Shown: positions 27,964 through 37,854, counted from the stretch's first letter. The stretch is DNA of 64,000 nt from Bacilli bacterium (GCA_017541445.1 JAFXZC010000006.1:62001-126000); one strand, 5' to 3'. Notes: generated from the letters alone by a model not told the origin. Made by a program: numbers and translations.

Positions 27964-28809
27964 ATGTATAATGAAGATTTTTATACAACTAAAGATATAA
28001 CTAATATTAAAATAGCTATATTATCAGATATTCACTATACACCCTATTTTAATAATAAAATATTAGATAAACTATATAATCAAATAAAAAATAATATACC
28101 TAATTATATCTGCATATTAGGTGATATATTAGATAATGCTCTTTATAAAGAAATAGATCCATTAATAAAATGGTTTAATGATTTATCTCAATTAGCACCT
28201 TTACTTATAATATATGGTAATCACGATACCAAAAAAGGTTATATACACCATTGGCAAGAAGAACAAAATTCATATTTAAGAAACATATTAAAAGAAATGA
28301 ATAACGTTCATTTCTTAGAAGATTCTTCTTGGCAAGATAATAATATATTATTTTATGGTTATAATCCATCATTTAAGCATTATGAAATAGATAAAGAAAA
28401 ATATGATTCATTTGAAAAAGAAATGACTAAAACACATTGTCCATTTACAAATAATACATATAATATTTTATTATTTCACTCTCCTATTAATATTTATAAA
28501 TATATACAAAATAATGATACACCATTTAATAATACAGATTTAATTTTATCAGGTCATACACATAATGGTTGTTTGCCTTTCTTTATAACTAGATTTCTTA
28601 ATAAAACATTTAAAACAACTAGAAGTTTAATTAGTTCAAAAAGAAAATTCTTACAAAAATATTGCCAAGGACGTGTTTATGAAAAACCAGAAGGATATAT
28701 ATATCAAGGTATAACTAAATTTTCTTATTCAACAAAATTAATTCGTTATTTTGATATTATTTACTCTAAAAAAGTACAATTTATTACAATAAAAAAGATT
28801 ACTATTTAG
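27964..28809 (+). CDS. Calcineurin-like metallophosphoesterase
   Basis: Protein of 281 residues with the full metal-ligand series: LSDIHYTPYF, LGDILDNAL, YGNHDTKKG, FHSPIN and SGHTHNG. It resembles YkuE/YaeI-type phosphoesterases, some of which act on lipid-linked substrates, but it lacks an obvious signal peptide. AAAGGAG lies 8 bases before the ATG and a weak terminator separates it from the LCP gene. Substrate unknown. Confidence 0.8.
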   Translation: MYNEDFYTTKDITNIKIAILSDIHYTPYFNNKILDKLYNQIKNNIPNYICILGDILDNALYKEIDPLIKWFNDLSQLAPLLIIYGNHDTKKGYIHHWQEEQNSYLRNILKEMNNVHFLEDSSWQDNNILFYGYNPSFKHYEIDKEKYDSFEKEMTKTHCPFTNNTYNILLFHSPINIYKYIQNNDTPFNNTDLILSGHTHNGCLPFFITRFLNKTFKTTRSLISSKRKFLQKYCQGRVYEKPEGYIYQGITKFSYSTKLIRYFDIIYSKKVQFITIKKITI

Positions 28810-28818
28810 TAATCTTTT
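28793..28818. terminator. Shared bidirectional terminator
   Basis: Perfect eleven-base inverted repeat AAAAGATTACT/AGTAATCTTTT (28793-28803 with 28808-28818) with T-rich runs on both sides, between convergent genes; it includes both stop codons. Confidence 0.8.
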
Positions 28819-29635
28819 ATTTTTTATCTTCTTTTAAATCAGTATTAAACTCTATAACACTATACTTTAAATCACCATCTTTTACAACAGTAACTTCTGC
28901 TTTAGTATCATAACCTAAATCTTTAACATAATCCCAAGATAATACAAATTTATAACCATCTACTTTTTCTTTAACTTCTTTACCATCTACTTTATCAATC
29001 TTTTCATAAGTAGTTTCTTCAACATTTTCAACAGTTACACTTTTAACTTCAGGTAATTCTTGCTTTCTATCACCATAAGTATTATCTTCCATAGTAGAAT
29101 ACATAGTATCAATTAGTTTTTGTTCAAACATTTTAACTTTACTAGAATAGAAAAATTCATTGCCACCAACATCATAAATATTAAATTTAGTACTCATAGT
29201 ATATACATCTATAACAAATAACTTAGCAATTTGTTCACTATATAATTTATCATCTCTAGGAGTACTCTTTAATATCTCTTTAAGTTGATTAAATTCTGTT
29301 TTAAATAATTCACTATCAGCATCGCTTAAAGTATAACCATATTCCTCTAATGCATCTAAAACAGTAACTTCAGTTTTATGTTTCTTTTCACCTTTATTAG
29401 ATAAAGCTAAATATAATAATCCTCCAAAAGCAAGTAATACCATTAAAATAATAATAACCCTTTTTATTTTATTAACTTTCTTATTATTACTTTTAACTTC
29501 TTTATCATCATCTTTTTTATCAATAGATGTTTCTTTCTTTACTTCTTCTTTTTTAGATTCTTCATTCTTATCATTTTTTATTTCTTCTTTAACTACTTCT
29601 TTTTCTTTATCTTTTGTTGTTCCCTTTTTACTCAC
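28817..29635 (-). CDS. Single-pass membrane protein with Lys/Glu-rich cytoplasmic head
   Basis: Protein of 272 residues, not recognised by family. The first 55 residues are almost entirely Lys, Glu, Asp and Asn. A membrane helix (about 58-80: RVIIILMVLLAFGGLLYLAL) and a 190-residue extracellular alpha/beta-looking domain follow. The gene overlaps the LTA synthase stop by 8 bases, so the two are translated together; it may be an LTA-synthase partner or regulator (inference). The same head-plus-helix design recurs at 51966-53537. Confidence 0.7.
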   Translation of the reverse strand: MSKKGTTKDKEKEVVKEEIKNDKNEESKKEEVKKETSIDKKDDDKEVKSNNKKVNKIKRVIIILMVLLAFGGLLYLALSNKGEKKHKTEVTVLDALEEYGYTLSDADSELFKTEFNQLKEILKSTPRDDKLYSEQIAKLFVIDVYTMSTKFNIYDVGGNEFFYSSKVKMFEQKLIDTMYSTMEDNTYGDRKQELPEVKSVTVENVEETTYEKIDKVDGKEVKEKVDGYKFVLSWDYVKDLGYDTKAEVTVVKDGDLKYSVIEFNTDLKEDKK

Positions 29636-31814
29636 TGCTCTCGCCTCCCACTACAGGAATATTATCTCCTTCTTTATAAATTAAATCATGTACAACAATA
29701 TTATTAGAAAGAGTTAATCTCTTTTCAGTATAATCTCTTAATTTTTCAATATAATCTACATCAAAATCATCATTAGATTGATTAGATTCATTACTTAATA
29801 CTCTACTATATTTATTTCTATCATAAGAATTACACATACTATTAGATAATAATCTAAATATACCTTCAGTATTATCAAAACATATTCTACTATTAATAGC
29901 TCTATATTTACCGCTAGTATTATTATAATAAACCTTATTAGTTAAGAAATTACCATTAGGGAATATAACAACATTATCTTCTTTAATATCATAAATATCA
30001 TGACCTAAAGCATACTTATTTTCAAATCCCATCATATTACCTATAGTAGGTAAAATATCATACATACCAATAACGTTTCTATTAATACCTCTTATCTTAT
30101 TAGAAACTTCTTCATTCTTAGTCCATATTATTAAAGGAGTACCTTTACTTAAATCATAATAAACACTATCAAAATCTATAAAGTTTTCATCACCAGATTT
30201 ATATTTTTCACCAGTCTTAGTATTATAATTAAAGTAATATTCATACTCTTCTTTAGATATCCTAGCATCATGATCACCATATAATACAAATACAGTATTT
30301 TCATAATGATCACTATTCATTACATAATCAAAGAAAGTACCTAAAGCCATATCAGCATAATGAGCACTTATAAAATAATCTCCTAATTCAGAACCATCTA
30401 AATATTTATCTTTAATCTCTTTAGTAGTTCCAGTCTTTTCATCAAAATATGTATAAGTATTAGTTAAATCTAATTCATCAAAAGTATAATATAATTTAGA
30501 ATTAACTTTAGTACTTGCATATGGACTATGATTAGATAACTGAATCAATGTACCCATATAATGTTCATGTTCATCTTCTATCTTTTCTAATTTTTCTTGT
30601 AATTGTAAAAAGAAATCATAATCACTAATACCTAAACCAACACTATTATCATCAGTAACATCAAATTGATCTTTAAATATTAATTCTTCATAACCTAATC
30701 TAGGATGCATATTATTTCTATTCCACATACTAGCATCATTACCATGAGAACTAAATGTATAATATCCCATATCACTTAATAATTGAGGAATAGCTATATA
30801 ATGTCTCTTATAATAAGAAACAAATGCAGTACCACTACTAACAGGCATTAAAGAAGTATTTAAAGTAAATTCAGTATCACTACTAGTACCAACACTTATT
30901 TGAGGATAGAAATGATCAAAATACATACCTTCCTTAGATAATTTATTAATAGTAGGAGTTAACTCTACTCCATTTAATTTCAAATCAATAAAATAATTCT
31001 GAATACTTTCCATATGAATAAAAATAACGTTCATATCTTTTAACACATCAGTATATTCATTTCTTCTTTTTTCTTCTTTAAATTTTTCTGCATAGAACTC
31101 TTTAAACTCTTTAGCAGCTTCATCATAACCAAATAAACTATTAATTTTAGGTTTTAAACTTTGTATTAAGTCATTACCTTGATATAAAACAATACCAAAT
31201 CTCTTAACTAAATAACTTCTATTCCACAATTTAACTAATCTAGAAGCATCACTACCATCAAAATGGTACATAGTAATAGCACCAACAGCTAATCCTATAA
31301 TTAATGTTTTAACAAACATTTTAGCTCCCTTTTCAACTTTAGCAATATATAAATAATAATTACCTTTCTTTAATTTCATATGTATTAATACAAATAAGAA
31401 TGGAAATATAATATAAATAAAATCTATTACTCTAAATTTTTCATATAAAGAATCAGATACTTCACCTACTAAACCTAATTCTGCTAATAGAGAAAAAGAT
31501 GCAAAAGAAGTATAGAATAAATAATAAACACTATTTACTACACACATTAAAGTAAATATTAATACCCATATTAAATAATATGCAAATTGTTTCTTTGCTT
31601 TAAAGAAATAACCAAAAGAACCAATCATTATTATTAAACCTAAATCACATGCAAAAGGTCTTAAATCAAAAGAAAAACCTAAAGTATATTTTCTAAGTAA
31701 ACTAACTTCTATTAAAGAAAAAATAACATACGACAAAAATAATCTATTTGAAGATAGATATTTACCAATATTTTTCCTAATTTTTTTGAAAAAAACACCT
31801 ATTTTTTTCTTCAC
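29628..31814 (-). CDS. ltaS: Lipoteichoic acid synthase-like membrane sulfatase-fold protein
   Basis: Protein of about 728 residues: five N-terminal membrane helices, then an extracellular phosphoglycerol-transferase domain with NVIFIHMESIQNYFID (metal Glu), the catalytic Thr region SVGTSSDTEFTLN, SSHGNDASMWNR and VLYGDHDARIS. It would polymerise glycerol phosphate from phosphatidylglycerol on a lipid anchor. Two GTG starts are possible; the one at 31814 has GAGAGGTGG 8 bases upstream, while the one at 31826 sits inside that site, so I prefer 31814. It may equally be a related phosphoglycerol transferase. Confidence 0.88.
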   Translation of the reverse strand: MKKKIGVFFKKIRKNIGKYLSSNRLFLSYVIFSLIEVSLLRKYTLGFSFDLRPFACDLGLIIMIGSFGYFFKAKKQFAYYLIWVLIFTLMCVVNSVYYLFYTSFASFSLLAELGLVGEVSDSLYEKFRVIDFIYIIFPFLFVLIHMKLKKGNYYLYIAKVEKGAKMFVKTLIIGLAVGAITMYHFDGSDASRLVKLWNRSYLVKRFGIVLYQGNDLIQSLKPKINSLFGYDEAAKEFKEFYAEKFKEEKRRNEYTDVLKDMNVIFIHMESIQNYFIDLKLNGVELTPTINKLSKEGMYFDHFYPQISVGTSSDTEFTLNTSLMPVSSGTAFVSYYKRHYIAIPQLLSDMGYYTFSSHGNDASMWNRNNMHPRLGYEELIFKDQFDVTDDNSVGLGISDYDFFLQLQEKLEKIEDEHEHYMGTLIQLSNHSPYASTKVNSKLYYTFDELDLTNTYTYFDEKTGTTKEIKDKYLDGSELGDYFISAHYADMALGTFFDYVMNSDHYENTVFVLYGDHDARISKEEYEYYFNYNTKTGEKYKSGDENFIDFDSVYYDLSKGTPLIIWTKNEEVSNKIRGINRNVIGMYDILPTIGNMMGFENKYALGHDIYDIKEDNVVIFPNGNFLTNKVYYNNTSGKYRAINSRICFDNTEGIFRLLSNSMCNSYDRNKYSRVLSNESNQSNDDFDVDYIEKLRDYTEKRLTLSNNIVVHDLIYKEGDNIPVVGGESSE

Positions 31815-31892
31815 AGAGCCTTCCACCTCTCATACTACATTATATCATTATAACACTTATCTTACAATAAACATGAAAAATGGAATTTACAC

Positions 31893-31921
31893 TTGCTTTT
31901 TTCTTATATTTTTGGTATATT
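31893..31921 (+). promoter_or_regulatory. Promoter of tRNA-Gly
   Basis: TTGCTT (31893-31898), 17 bases, TATATT (31916-31921), 10 bases ahead of the first base of the tRNA. Confidence 0.65.
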
Positions 31922-31931
31922 ACTAGTGCAT

Positions 31932-32006
31932 GCAGGTGTAGTACAATGGTTAGTATACAACCTTGCCAAGGTCGAGATGGGAGTTCGATTCTCCTCACTT
32001 GCTCCA
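31932..32006 (+). tRNA. tRNA-Gly (GCC)
   Basis: Cloverleaf with acceptor stem GCAGGTG/CACTTGC (one G-U pair), D stem GTAC/GTAT, anticodon loop TTGCCAA giving GCC, T stem around TTCGATT, discriminator T and encoded CCA at 32004-32006. The anticodon stem CAACC/GGTCG contains one A-C mismatch. It is a single gene with its own promoter and terminator, opposite in direction to its neighbours. With the flanks it accounts for the otherwise gene-free stretch 31815-32059. Confidence 0.93.
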
Positions 32007-32016
32007 TTTGAAATTA

Positions 32017-32039
32017 ACTACTCTATTGAGTAGTTTTTT
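32017..32039 (+). terminator. tRNA terminator
   Basis: Perfect inverted repeat ACTACTC/GAGTAGT (32017-32023 with 32028-32034) followed by a T run, 10 bases past the tRNA CCA end. Confidence 0.85.
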
Positions 32040-32059
32040 GTTGCATAAAAAAAGAACTA

Positions 32060-32275
32060 TTAGCTAAATAGTCCTTTTACTTTATCTACTATACCTCCAG
32101 CATTATCAACGTTTATTTTAGCTTTAACACCTTCAATAATACCATTAATTTGATCATCTGGAAGATCCACACCTAATACACTCTCTACTGCTTTAACTGG
32201 ATCACTTTTAAACTTATCAGCAAAACCTTCATCTTCTTTTACTTTCTTAACAATTTCTTCAATCTTTTCTTTCAC
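32060..32275 (-). CDS. Small acidic protein, NHLP/Nif11-leader-like
   Basis: Protein of 71 residues, helical by composition, with two Lys/Glu-rich amphipathic segments and a C-terminal Gly/Lys tail (NAGGIVDKVKGLFS). The middle (FADKFKSDPVKAVESVLGVD) resembles the leader domain of nitrile-hydratase-like or Nif11-type precursor peptides, but there is no clear cleavage site or Cys/Ser/Thr-rich core, and no modifying enzyme is adjacent. It has AAGGAGATGAACT upstream. It may simply be a small housekeeping protein of this lineage. Confidence 0.65.
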   Translation of the reverse strand: MKEKIEEIVKKVKEDEGFADKFKSDPVKAVESVLGVDLPDDQINGIIEGVKAKINVDNAGGIVDKVKGLFS

Positions 32276-32368
32276 AATAGTTCATCTCCTTAACCATATT
32301 ATAAAATAATAATTATAATAATTAAACATATAATCAAAATATGCTAAAATTATTTAAGGAGTGATAAT

Positions 32369-33574
32369 ATGAAAAAGATTATATATTTAATACTATTATT
32401 AATACCTTTTTCTATCAATGCATTAACATATCCAGAAACAAATTCTAAAGTAATTGAAATATATGATATAAATGATAATAAAGAATTATATTCATTATAT
32501 GCAGATCATAAAGTATATATAGCATCACTTACTAAAATAGCAACTACTATTACAGCAATAGAAAATATTAATAATTTAGATGAAGAAGTTACTATAACTC
32601 AAGAAATGTTAAATACAGTAAGTTGGGATGCTAGTATAGCAGGTTTAAAACCTGGTGATAAACTTACATATAGAGATTTACTTTATGCATCTATGCTTCC
32701 TAGTGGAGCTGATGCTACTAATTCATTAGCTATCTTAATAAGTGGTAATATTAAAAATTATGTAGAAAAAATGAATGAACTTGTTAATAAGTTAGGACTT
32801 ACTAACACCCATTTTGTAAATACAACTGGTTTAGATATAGATGGTCATCTATCTACAGCAGAAGAAATACGTATATTATTAAATTATGCATTACAGAATC
32901 CTACATTTAAAGAAATATATACTACAAAAGAATATACTCTATCTAATGGATTAAAAGTAAAATCAACTATAAATACATACACAAAAAATTCTAATATAGA
33001 TACTTCTAAAATATTAGGAAGTAAAACAGGTTTTACAGAAAATGCTGGTTATTGTTTATCATCTCTAAGTAATATAAATGGACATGAAGTAATAATAATT
33101 ACTTTAAAAGCAACTCATGAAGGTAATAATTACTATAATATTGTAGATACTATTAATCTTATTAATTTTTTAAATAATAACTATAAAGAAGAATTATTAA
33201 TAGAAAAAGATACTGTTATTAAAACACTACCTGTTAATCTATCTAAAATAAATGAATATGAAATAAAAGCATCTAAAGATATATCTAAGTATTTGCCTTC
33301 TGATTATAATAAAGATGATTTAAAAATAGAATATGACGGAATAGAATCATTAAACTTCCTTAATAAAAAAGATTCTAAATTAGGTACTATTAAATACTAT
33401 TATCAAGATGAATTATTCTATCAAGAAGAAGTAACACTAAATACTAAAATAAAAATAAGTATTATAAAAATAATAAAAAGATATTTTATTATAATAATTA
33501 TATTTATTATATTATTATTTATTTATAAAAAGAAAACTAAAAAAAGAAGAAAAAGAAAAAAGAATCATAAATAA
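32369..33574 (+). CDS. dacA: D-alanyl-D-alanine carboxypeptidase (S11 family)
   Basis: Protein of 401 residues: signal peptide (about 1-18), penicillin-binding domain with ASLTK (S-x-x-K nucleophile), LPSGADATNS in the place of the second active-site motif and GSKTGF (KTG), a beta-rich C-terminal domain and a final membrane helix with a very basic tail. It trims the fifth D-Ala from peptidoglycan stem peptides, proving that this organism has a cell wall. The second motif reads SGA instead of the usual SGN. AAGGAGTGATAAT precedes the ATG. Confidence 0.9.
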   Translation: MKKIIYLILLLIPFSINALTYPETNSKVIEIYDINDNKELYSLYADHKVYIASLTKIATTITAIENINNLDEEVTITQEMLNTVSWDASIAGLKPGDKLTYRDLLYASMLPSGADATNSLAILISGNIKNYVEKMNELVNKLGLTNTHFVNTTGLDIDGHLSTAEEIRILLNYALQNPTFKEIYTTKEYTLSNGLKVKSTINTYTKNSNIDTSKILGSKTGFTENAGYCLSSLSNINGHEVIIITLKATHEGNNYYNIVDTINLINFLNNNYKEELLIEKDTVIKTLPVNLSKINEYEIKASKDISKYLPSDYNKDDLKIEYDGIESLNFLNKKDSKLGTIKYYYQDELFYQEEVTLNTKIKISIIKIIKRYFIIIIIFIILLFIYKKKTKKRRKRKKNHK

Positions 33575-33586
33575 TATGATTCTTTT
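33558..33586. terminator. Bidirectional terminator between dacA and the phosphodiesterase gene
   Basis: Perfect twelve-base inverted repeat AAAAGAATCATA/TATGATTCTTTT (33558-33569 with 33575-33586) flanked by A- and T-runs on either side; it overlaps both stop codons of the convergent genes. Confidence 0.8.
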
Positions 33587-34697
33587 ATTTTTTTAATACT
33601 TTTATTAAAGGTATATATACTTCATCATCAGTATAACCAGCATGTTGAGATACTAATATTTCATCTCCATCACTAACTAAACATTTATTAGAATCGCAAG
33701 AAATGGCTATATAATCACCAACAGCATCTCTAAATAGTTCATTCTCTTCTCCATCACCAAATAACTTACTACTAATAACATCACTGCTACTAAATAATCT
33801 AAAATCACTACCAAATAGTTTATTAAACTCTTCAACAAAGATATCTTTATATTCATCTTTAACTCTAAAAGAAACTGCTCTTTGTTCTAAAGAAGTACTT
33901 TTAATAATCATCTTCATAAAATCAGGATAATCTTTTAAAAATATATTATTACATTTAATATGACCATGATCTGCAATAACAATAACTAGACTATCTTCTA
34001 ATTCTTCACATAATTTACCTACTTTATAACTTCTCTCTGCTATTAACTCTTTACTCTTCCAATGATCTGGTCCATATTCATGCATAGTATGATCTGGTTC
34101 ATCATCATATGCATATATATACCTTCTACCACTCTTCTTACATTCTTCTTTTATTCTTAATAGCATATCATCTAAACCACTATATAAAGTAGTTCTATCT
34201 ACTGGAAAAGGAAATAATTCTAAAGCTTCATCTTCTCCTCTTTCATTTATTTCATCTACTATAGTTTTAGATGCTAATTTATTTTTTACTTCTAAAAATT
34301 CATTACAAATTTCTTCAGTACCTTTTTCTTTATTAAGAAATAAAGTAATAATTTTATCTATTGGTTTAATATACATATTCCAACCTAACCAACCATGTTC
34401 TACTGGATTTAAACCAGTTCTTATTGAAGTAGTAGCTGCAGTTGTTGTAGCTGGAAATACACTAGTTATTTCTCTATCCATATATTTAATAAAGAAATCA
34501 TCATCTTCTAAAGTTCTTCTTAAAATTCTAGAACCCATACCATCAAATAACATTACAACTACATTTTTAGGTTTATATTCTTCTAATAAACTATCTATAT
34601 CACTTAAAGTACTATGTTTATAATCTAAACCAAAATACTTTCTAATAGAACAAGCTAAATTAGTAATACATTCATTATAATTATTCTTTACTATCAT
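33585..34697 (-). CDS. Alkaline-phosphatase-superfamily nucleotide pyrophosphatase/phosphodiesterase
   Basis: Protein of 370 residues with VVMLFDGMGSRIL (metal Asp), TSVFPATTTAATTSIRTG containing the likely nucleophile Thr, YDDEPDHTMHEYGPDH and VIADHGHIK. No signal peptide is visible, so it is probably cytosolic. I chose the ATG at 34697, with AGAAGGTGATTTC just before it; the frame to 34727 overlaps the ABC permease. It is the last gene of the exporter/GNAT operon. Substrate unknown. Confidence 0.82.
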   Translation of the reverse strand: MIVKNNYNECITNLACSIRKYFGLDYKHSTLSDIDSLLEEYKPKNVVVMLFDGMGSRILRRTLEDDDFFIKYMDREITSVFPATTTAATTSIRTGLNPVEHGWLGWNMYIKPIDKIITLFLNKEKGTEEICNEFLEVKNKLASKTIVDEINERGEDEALELFPFPVDRTTLYSGLDDMLLRIKEECKKSGRRYIYAYDDEPDHTMHEYGPDHWKSKELIAERSYKVGKLCEELEDSLVIVIADHGHIKCNNIFLKDYPDFMKMIIKSTSLEQRAVSFRVKDEYKDIFVEEFNKLFGSDFRLFSSSDVISSKLFGDGEENELFRDAVGDYIAISCDSNKCLVSDGDEILVSQHAGYTDDEVYIPLIKVLKK

Positions 34698-34713
34698 GAA
34701 ATCACCTTCTTTA

Positions 34714-35508
34714 TTAATACCTTGCACTCATTAAATTACTAGATGTATAACTTTTTAAACCTTTATTAAAAGATATAAAAGCCATAATAATAAATAATAT
34801 AGTACCTCCTAATAAGATTAAGAAATACTTAATATTGAAATCCATTAATAAATGAACAGGTATCCAACAAGCAAATCCACTTGGAATAAATGTATAAGAT
34901 ACAAATTTTACTATTTTATTAAATATAATATCAGGATATAAAGAAGTATTTATAAATACATCTCTAATAGCATCTGTTAAATAACTTGATCTATAAAATC
35001 TAAAAGTTAAACTATTATAAATAACAACAATACTAACATATATAATTCCTCCAAAAGGAATTAACAAAGTATATAGTAAAATATTCTTAATACTAAAATT
35101 AAATATAATTAAAGCAATATATCCATATATCAAATCACCAACAGCACTAGGTTCTAAACTAGATGTAATAACCTGACATAAAGTATTCTTTGGCATAGTT
35201 AAATAAGCATCTAATTTACCTTGTTCAATATATTCTGGAATCTTATAAGCACCATTAAATAAAATATGTGCAAATCCAAATGAACCACTTGCCATAGCCC
35301 AAAAAAACATTACATCACTAAAAGTATAACTACCTATAACTTCTTTTAAAGAAAATATAGTTACCCATTGAATAATAAATGTAGCATTATTAAATATCAT
35401 CATAATAACAGATGTTAAAAACGCAACTTTATTTTCCATAGCTTTCATTAAATTATACTTAATAGATAATAACATTATTCTAATATTATTTCTAACCGCC
35501 ATTAACAT
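34714..35508 (-). CDS. ABC-2 type permease subunit
   Basis: Polytopic protein of 264 residues with about six helices, of the ABC-2 family often found as unequal pairs next to one ATPase. The loop EYIEQGKLDAYLTMPKNTL after the second helix is typical of this pair type. It overlaps the previous permease gene by 17 bases. It probably forms a heterodimer with the 35492-36283 product; the exported compound is unknown. Confidence 0.82.
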   Translation of the reverse strand: MLMAVRNNIRIMLLSIKYNLMKAMENKVAFLTSVIMMIFNNATFIIQWVTIFSLKEVIGSYTFSDVMFFWAMASGSFGFAHILFNGAYKIPEYIEQGKLDAYLTMPKNTLCQVITSSLEPSAVGDLIYGYIALIIFNFSIKNILLYTLLIPFGGIIYVSIVVIYNSLTFRFYRSSYLTDAIRDVFINTSLYPDIIFNKIVKFVSYTFIPSGFACWIPVHLLMDFNIKYFLILLGGTILFIIMAFISFNKGLKSYTSSNLMSARY

Positions 35509-36283
35509 TTAACTTCTTTACTCCTTTCTTATAAATAATACTCATTAATATAATAATAATTAAAATAGTAATAAATTGAGATAATAAAATTGTTTTAAAT
35601 AACTCATTACTAAAACTTAAAATTAATTTAGCTGGTCCATAACTAGTACTATATATTGGAGAATATCTAATTATTTTTCCAATAATACTAGGAAACATTT
35701 CTAATGGAAAGAATACACCAAACATTAAAACCATCTTATTATAAACATTTTGAAATGGTTTAGAATCTTCTACCCAAAAAGAACTTAAACTAATTAAAAT
35801 TCTTACCATACCAGTAATTAATACAGCTAATAAAAAGATTGGTATACCACAAATAATACTTAAATAATTAAAATCAGGAATACTACCAGCAAATACTAAT
35901 CCTAAAATAATAACAATAATTAAAAATGCAATAAATCTAATCAAAGTATCTGCCATATACTTACTAATAATATAACCAATATAATTATATGGTTTATTAA
36001 TTTGGTAAGCTATATTACCAGATTTAATATTATCTCTAACTTCATCCGTAGCTACTTTTGAACCACTACCAAATGTAATAGACTCAGCTAATAATAAATA
36101 CCATATCATTTGACTAAATGAATATCCTTTAATAATATTATCAGGATCACCATATATAAAAGACCATAATGATACTAAAACAAACATCATAATAGCAAAT
36201 CCAATAAATTTAAAGAATAAACTTGAAATGTATTGAATTGAATCATTAAATGTAGTTTTAATTATAAATAAATACTTTTTCAT
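35492..36283 (-). CDS. ABC-2 type permease subunit
   Basis: Polytopic protein of 263 residues with six helices. It carries the corresponding loop DEVRDNIKSGNIAYQINKPY after the second helix. Its ATG overlaps the ATPase stop by one base. It pairs with the downstream permease and the upstream ATPase as a three-gene exporter of the type often linked with drug or lipid export. Confidence 0.82.
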   Translation of the reverse strand: MKKYLFIIKTTFNDSIQYISSLFFKFIGFAIMMFVLVSLWSFIYGDPDNIIKGYSFSQMIWYLLLAESITFGSGSKVATDEVRDNIKSGNIAYQINKPYNYIGYIISKYMADTLIRFIAFLIIVIILGLVFAGSIPDFNYLSIICGIPIFLLAVLITGMVRILISLSSFWVEDSKPFQNVYNKMVLMFGVFFPLEMFPSIIGKIIRYSPIYSTSYGPAKLILSFSNELFKTILLSQFITILIIIILMSIIYKKGVKKLNVNGG

Positions 36284-37260
36284 TATTTAGTACCTTTATA
36301 AATATTACTAATAATTTGCTCTAAAGGAGTATTAGAAATATTAATATCTATTATCTTATCAGGATCTAATAATTTAATAGCATCACTAATACTCTTTTTA
36401 GTTAAATCTACTTCTAATTTCAAATTATAGTCTTTATCCTTTAATATACTAATACCATCTATTTCATCTAAATTAATCTTAGTATTCATTTTAGCTTCAA
36501 CAATCTTTTTATTTAAATAATGATATTTTAAATTTTCCATACTATCATCTAATACAATCTTACCATCATTAATAATAATTACTCTCTTACATAATTTTTC
36601 AATATCACCTACATCATGACTAGTTAAAAAAATAGTAGTTTTCTTTTCTTTATTTAATCTCTTAATAAATACTCTAATCTTTTCTTTAATCACTGGATCT
36701 AATCCAATAGTAGGTTCATCTAAGAATAAAATATCTGGTTCATGTATTAATGAAGCAACAATTTCACAAATCATTCTTTGACCTAAAGATAAACTTCTAA
36801 CAGGTGTATTAATAAAATCATTTAATTCAAAAATATCATTATATTCTTGTATTCTTTTCTCTATAACAGGTTCTGGTATATCATAAATAGCCCCAAAGAA
36901 TTTAAAGTTATCATATGGTGTTAAATGAATCCATAATTGTTCTTTTTGACCAAAAACGCATCCAATTTCATAAGCTAATTTTTTTCTATCTTTAGTAGGA
37001 TCTATTCCAGCTACACTTATCTCTCCACCACTAGGATACAATATACCTGTAAGCATTTTTATTGTCGTACTTTTACCAGCACCATTAGGTCCTATAAAAG
37101 CAAGTATTTCACCTTTATCAACTGTAAAACTTATATTATTAACAGCTTTTTTATTTTTATATTTAGGTTTAAAAATAGACTTAATACTACCTTTAATACC
37201 TTTATCTTTCTCTTTAACTTTAAAAGTTTTAGAAAGATTTTTAACTTCTATAATACTCAT
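36283..37260 (-). CDS. ABC transporter ATPase
   Basis: ATPase of 325 residues: Walker A GPNGAGKST, Q-loop GCVFGQKEQLWIHL, signature LSLGQRM, Walker B ILFLDEPTIGLDP, and an extra C-terminal domain of about 90 residues as in ABC-2 drug-export ATPases. It is followed directly by the two permease genes and lies 12 bases downstream of a GNAT gene. The operon context (acetyltransferases, nucleotidyltransferase) suggests export or resistance. Confidence 0.88.
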   Translation of the reverse strand: MSIIEVKNLSKTFKVKEKDKGIKGSIKSIFKPKYKNKKAVNNISFTVDKGEILAFIGPNGAGKSTTIKMLTGILYPSGGEISVAGIDPTKDRKKLAYEIGCVFGQKEQLWIHLTPYDNFKFFGAIYDIPEPVIEKRIQEYNDIFELNDFINTPVRSLSLGQRMICEIVASLIHEPDILFLDEPTIGLDPVIKEKIRVFIKRLNKEKKTTIFLTSHDVGDIEKLCKRVIIINDGKIVLDDSMENLKYHYLNKKIVEAKMNTKINLDEIDGISILKDKDYNLKLEVDLTKKSISDAIKLLDPDKIIDINISNTPLEQIISNIYKGTK

Positions 37261-37272
37261 AATAATTCCTCC

Positions 37273-37854
37273 TTATCTTCTTAATATTCTCGGTTCATAT
37301 ATTTCACTATAATTATTAATAGCATCTCTTACATTAATACTATATCTTCTACATAAACAATTTTCTTCTTCAGAATACCATCTATTTACTTCAATACCAC
37401 CTAATGCTTCCATAGTTCTCCAAGATGCAATATTATCATCATCACAATCTAATAATACCACATCTAAACCAATTTCATTACATCTTAATAGTGCTAAATA
37501 TAAATTAATATTATTATATCCATTACCTCTTTCTGAAGGTCTTATACCATACCCTATATTACCTCCACATCTCATTAGTCTATCATTAAGTTCTAATCTA
37601 ATATTACACATCCCTATTAAACGATTATCACTTTCTCTAACCAACATATATGTTTCGGCGGGCACACGTTCACCATCATTTATTTGTATTCGATCATTAC
37701 TCAACTTTTCTAACCAGCCATCATAATCATCTAAATACCTATCTAGACCACCTGCTCCATTCATATGACTTCCACAAGCTCTGTGTTCTAAAATATATTC
37801 TCTAGCTTGTTCTCTATATGATTCATCAGGTATCACATGTCTAAGACGTTCCAT
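37273..37854 (-). CDS. GNAT acetyltransferase
   Basis: Protein of 193 residues with the acetyl-CoA region IGYGIRPSERGNGYNNINL and the later motif LDCDDDNIASWRTMEALGG. It has many Arg, Gly and Cys residues and noticeably more G/C-rich codons (for example GGCGGGCACACG around 37658) than neighbouring genes, suggesting later arrival by transfer. AAAGGAGTGATAAT precedes the ATG. Related proteins acetylate small amines or antibiotics; substrate unknown. Confidence 0.82.
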   Translation of the reverse strand: MERLRHVIPDESYREQAREYILEHRACGSHMNGAGGLDRYLDDYDGWLEKLSNDRIQINDGERVPAETYMLVRESDNRLIGMCNIRLELNDRLMRCGGNIGYGIRPSERGNGYNNINLYLALLRCNEIGLDVVLLDCDDDNIASWRTMEALGGIEVNRWYSEEENCLCRRYSINVRDAINNYSEIYEPRILRR

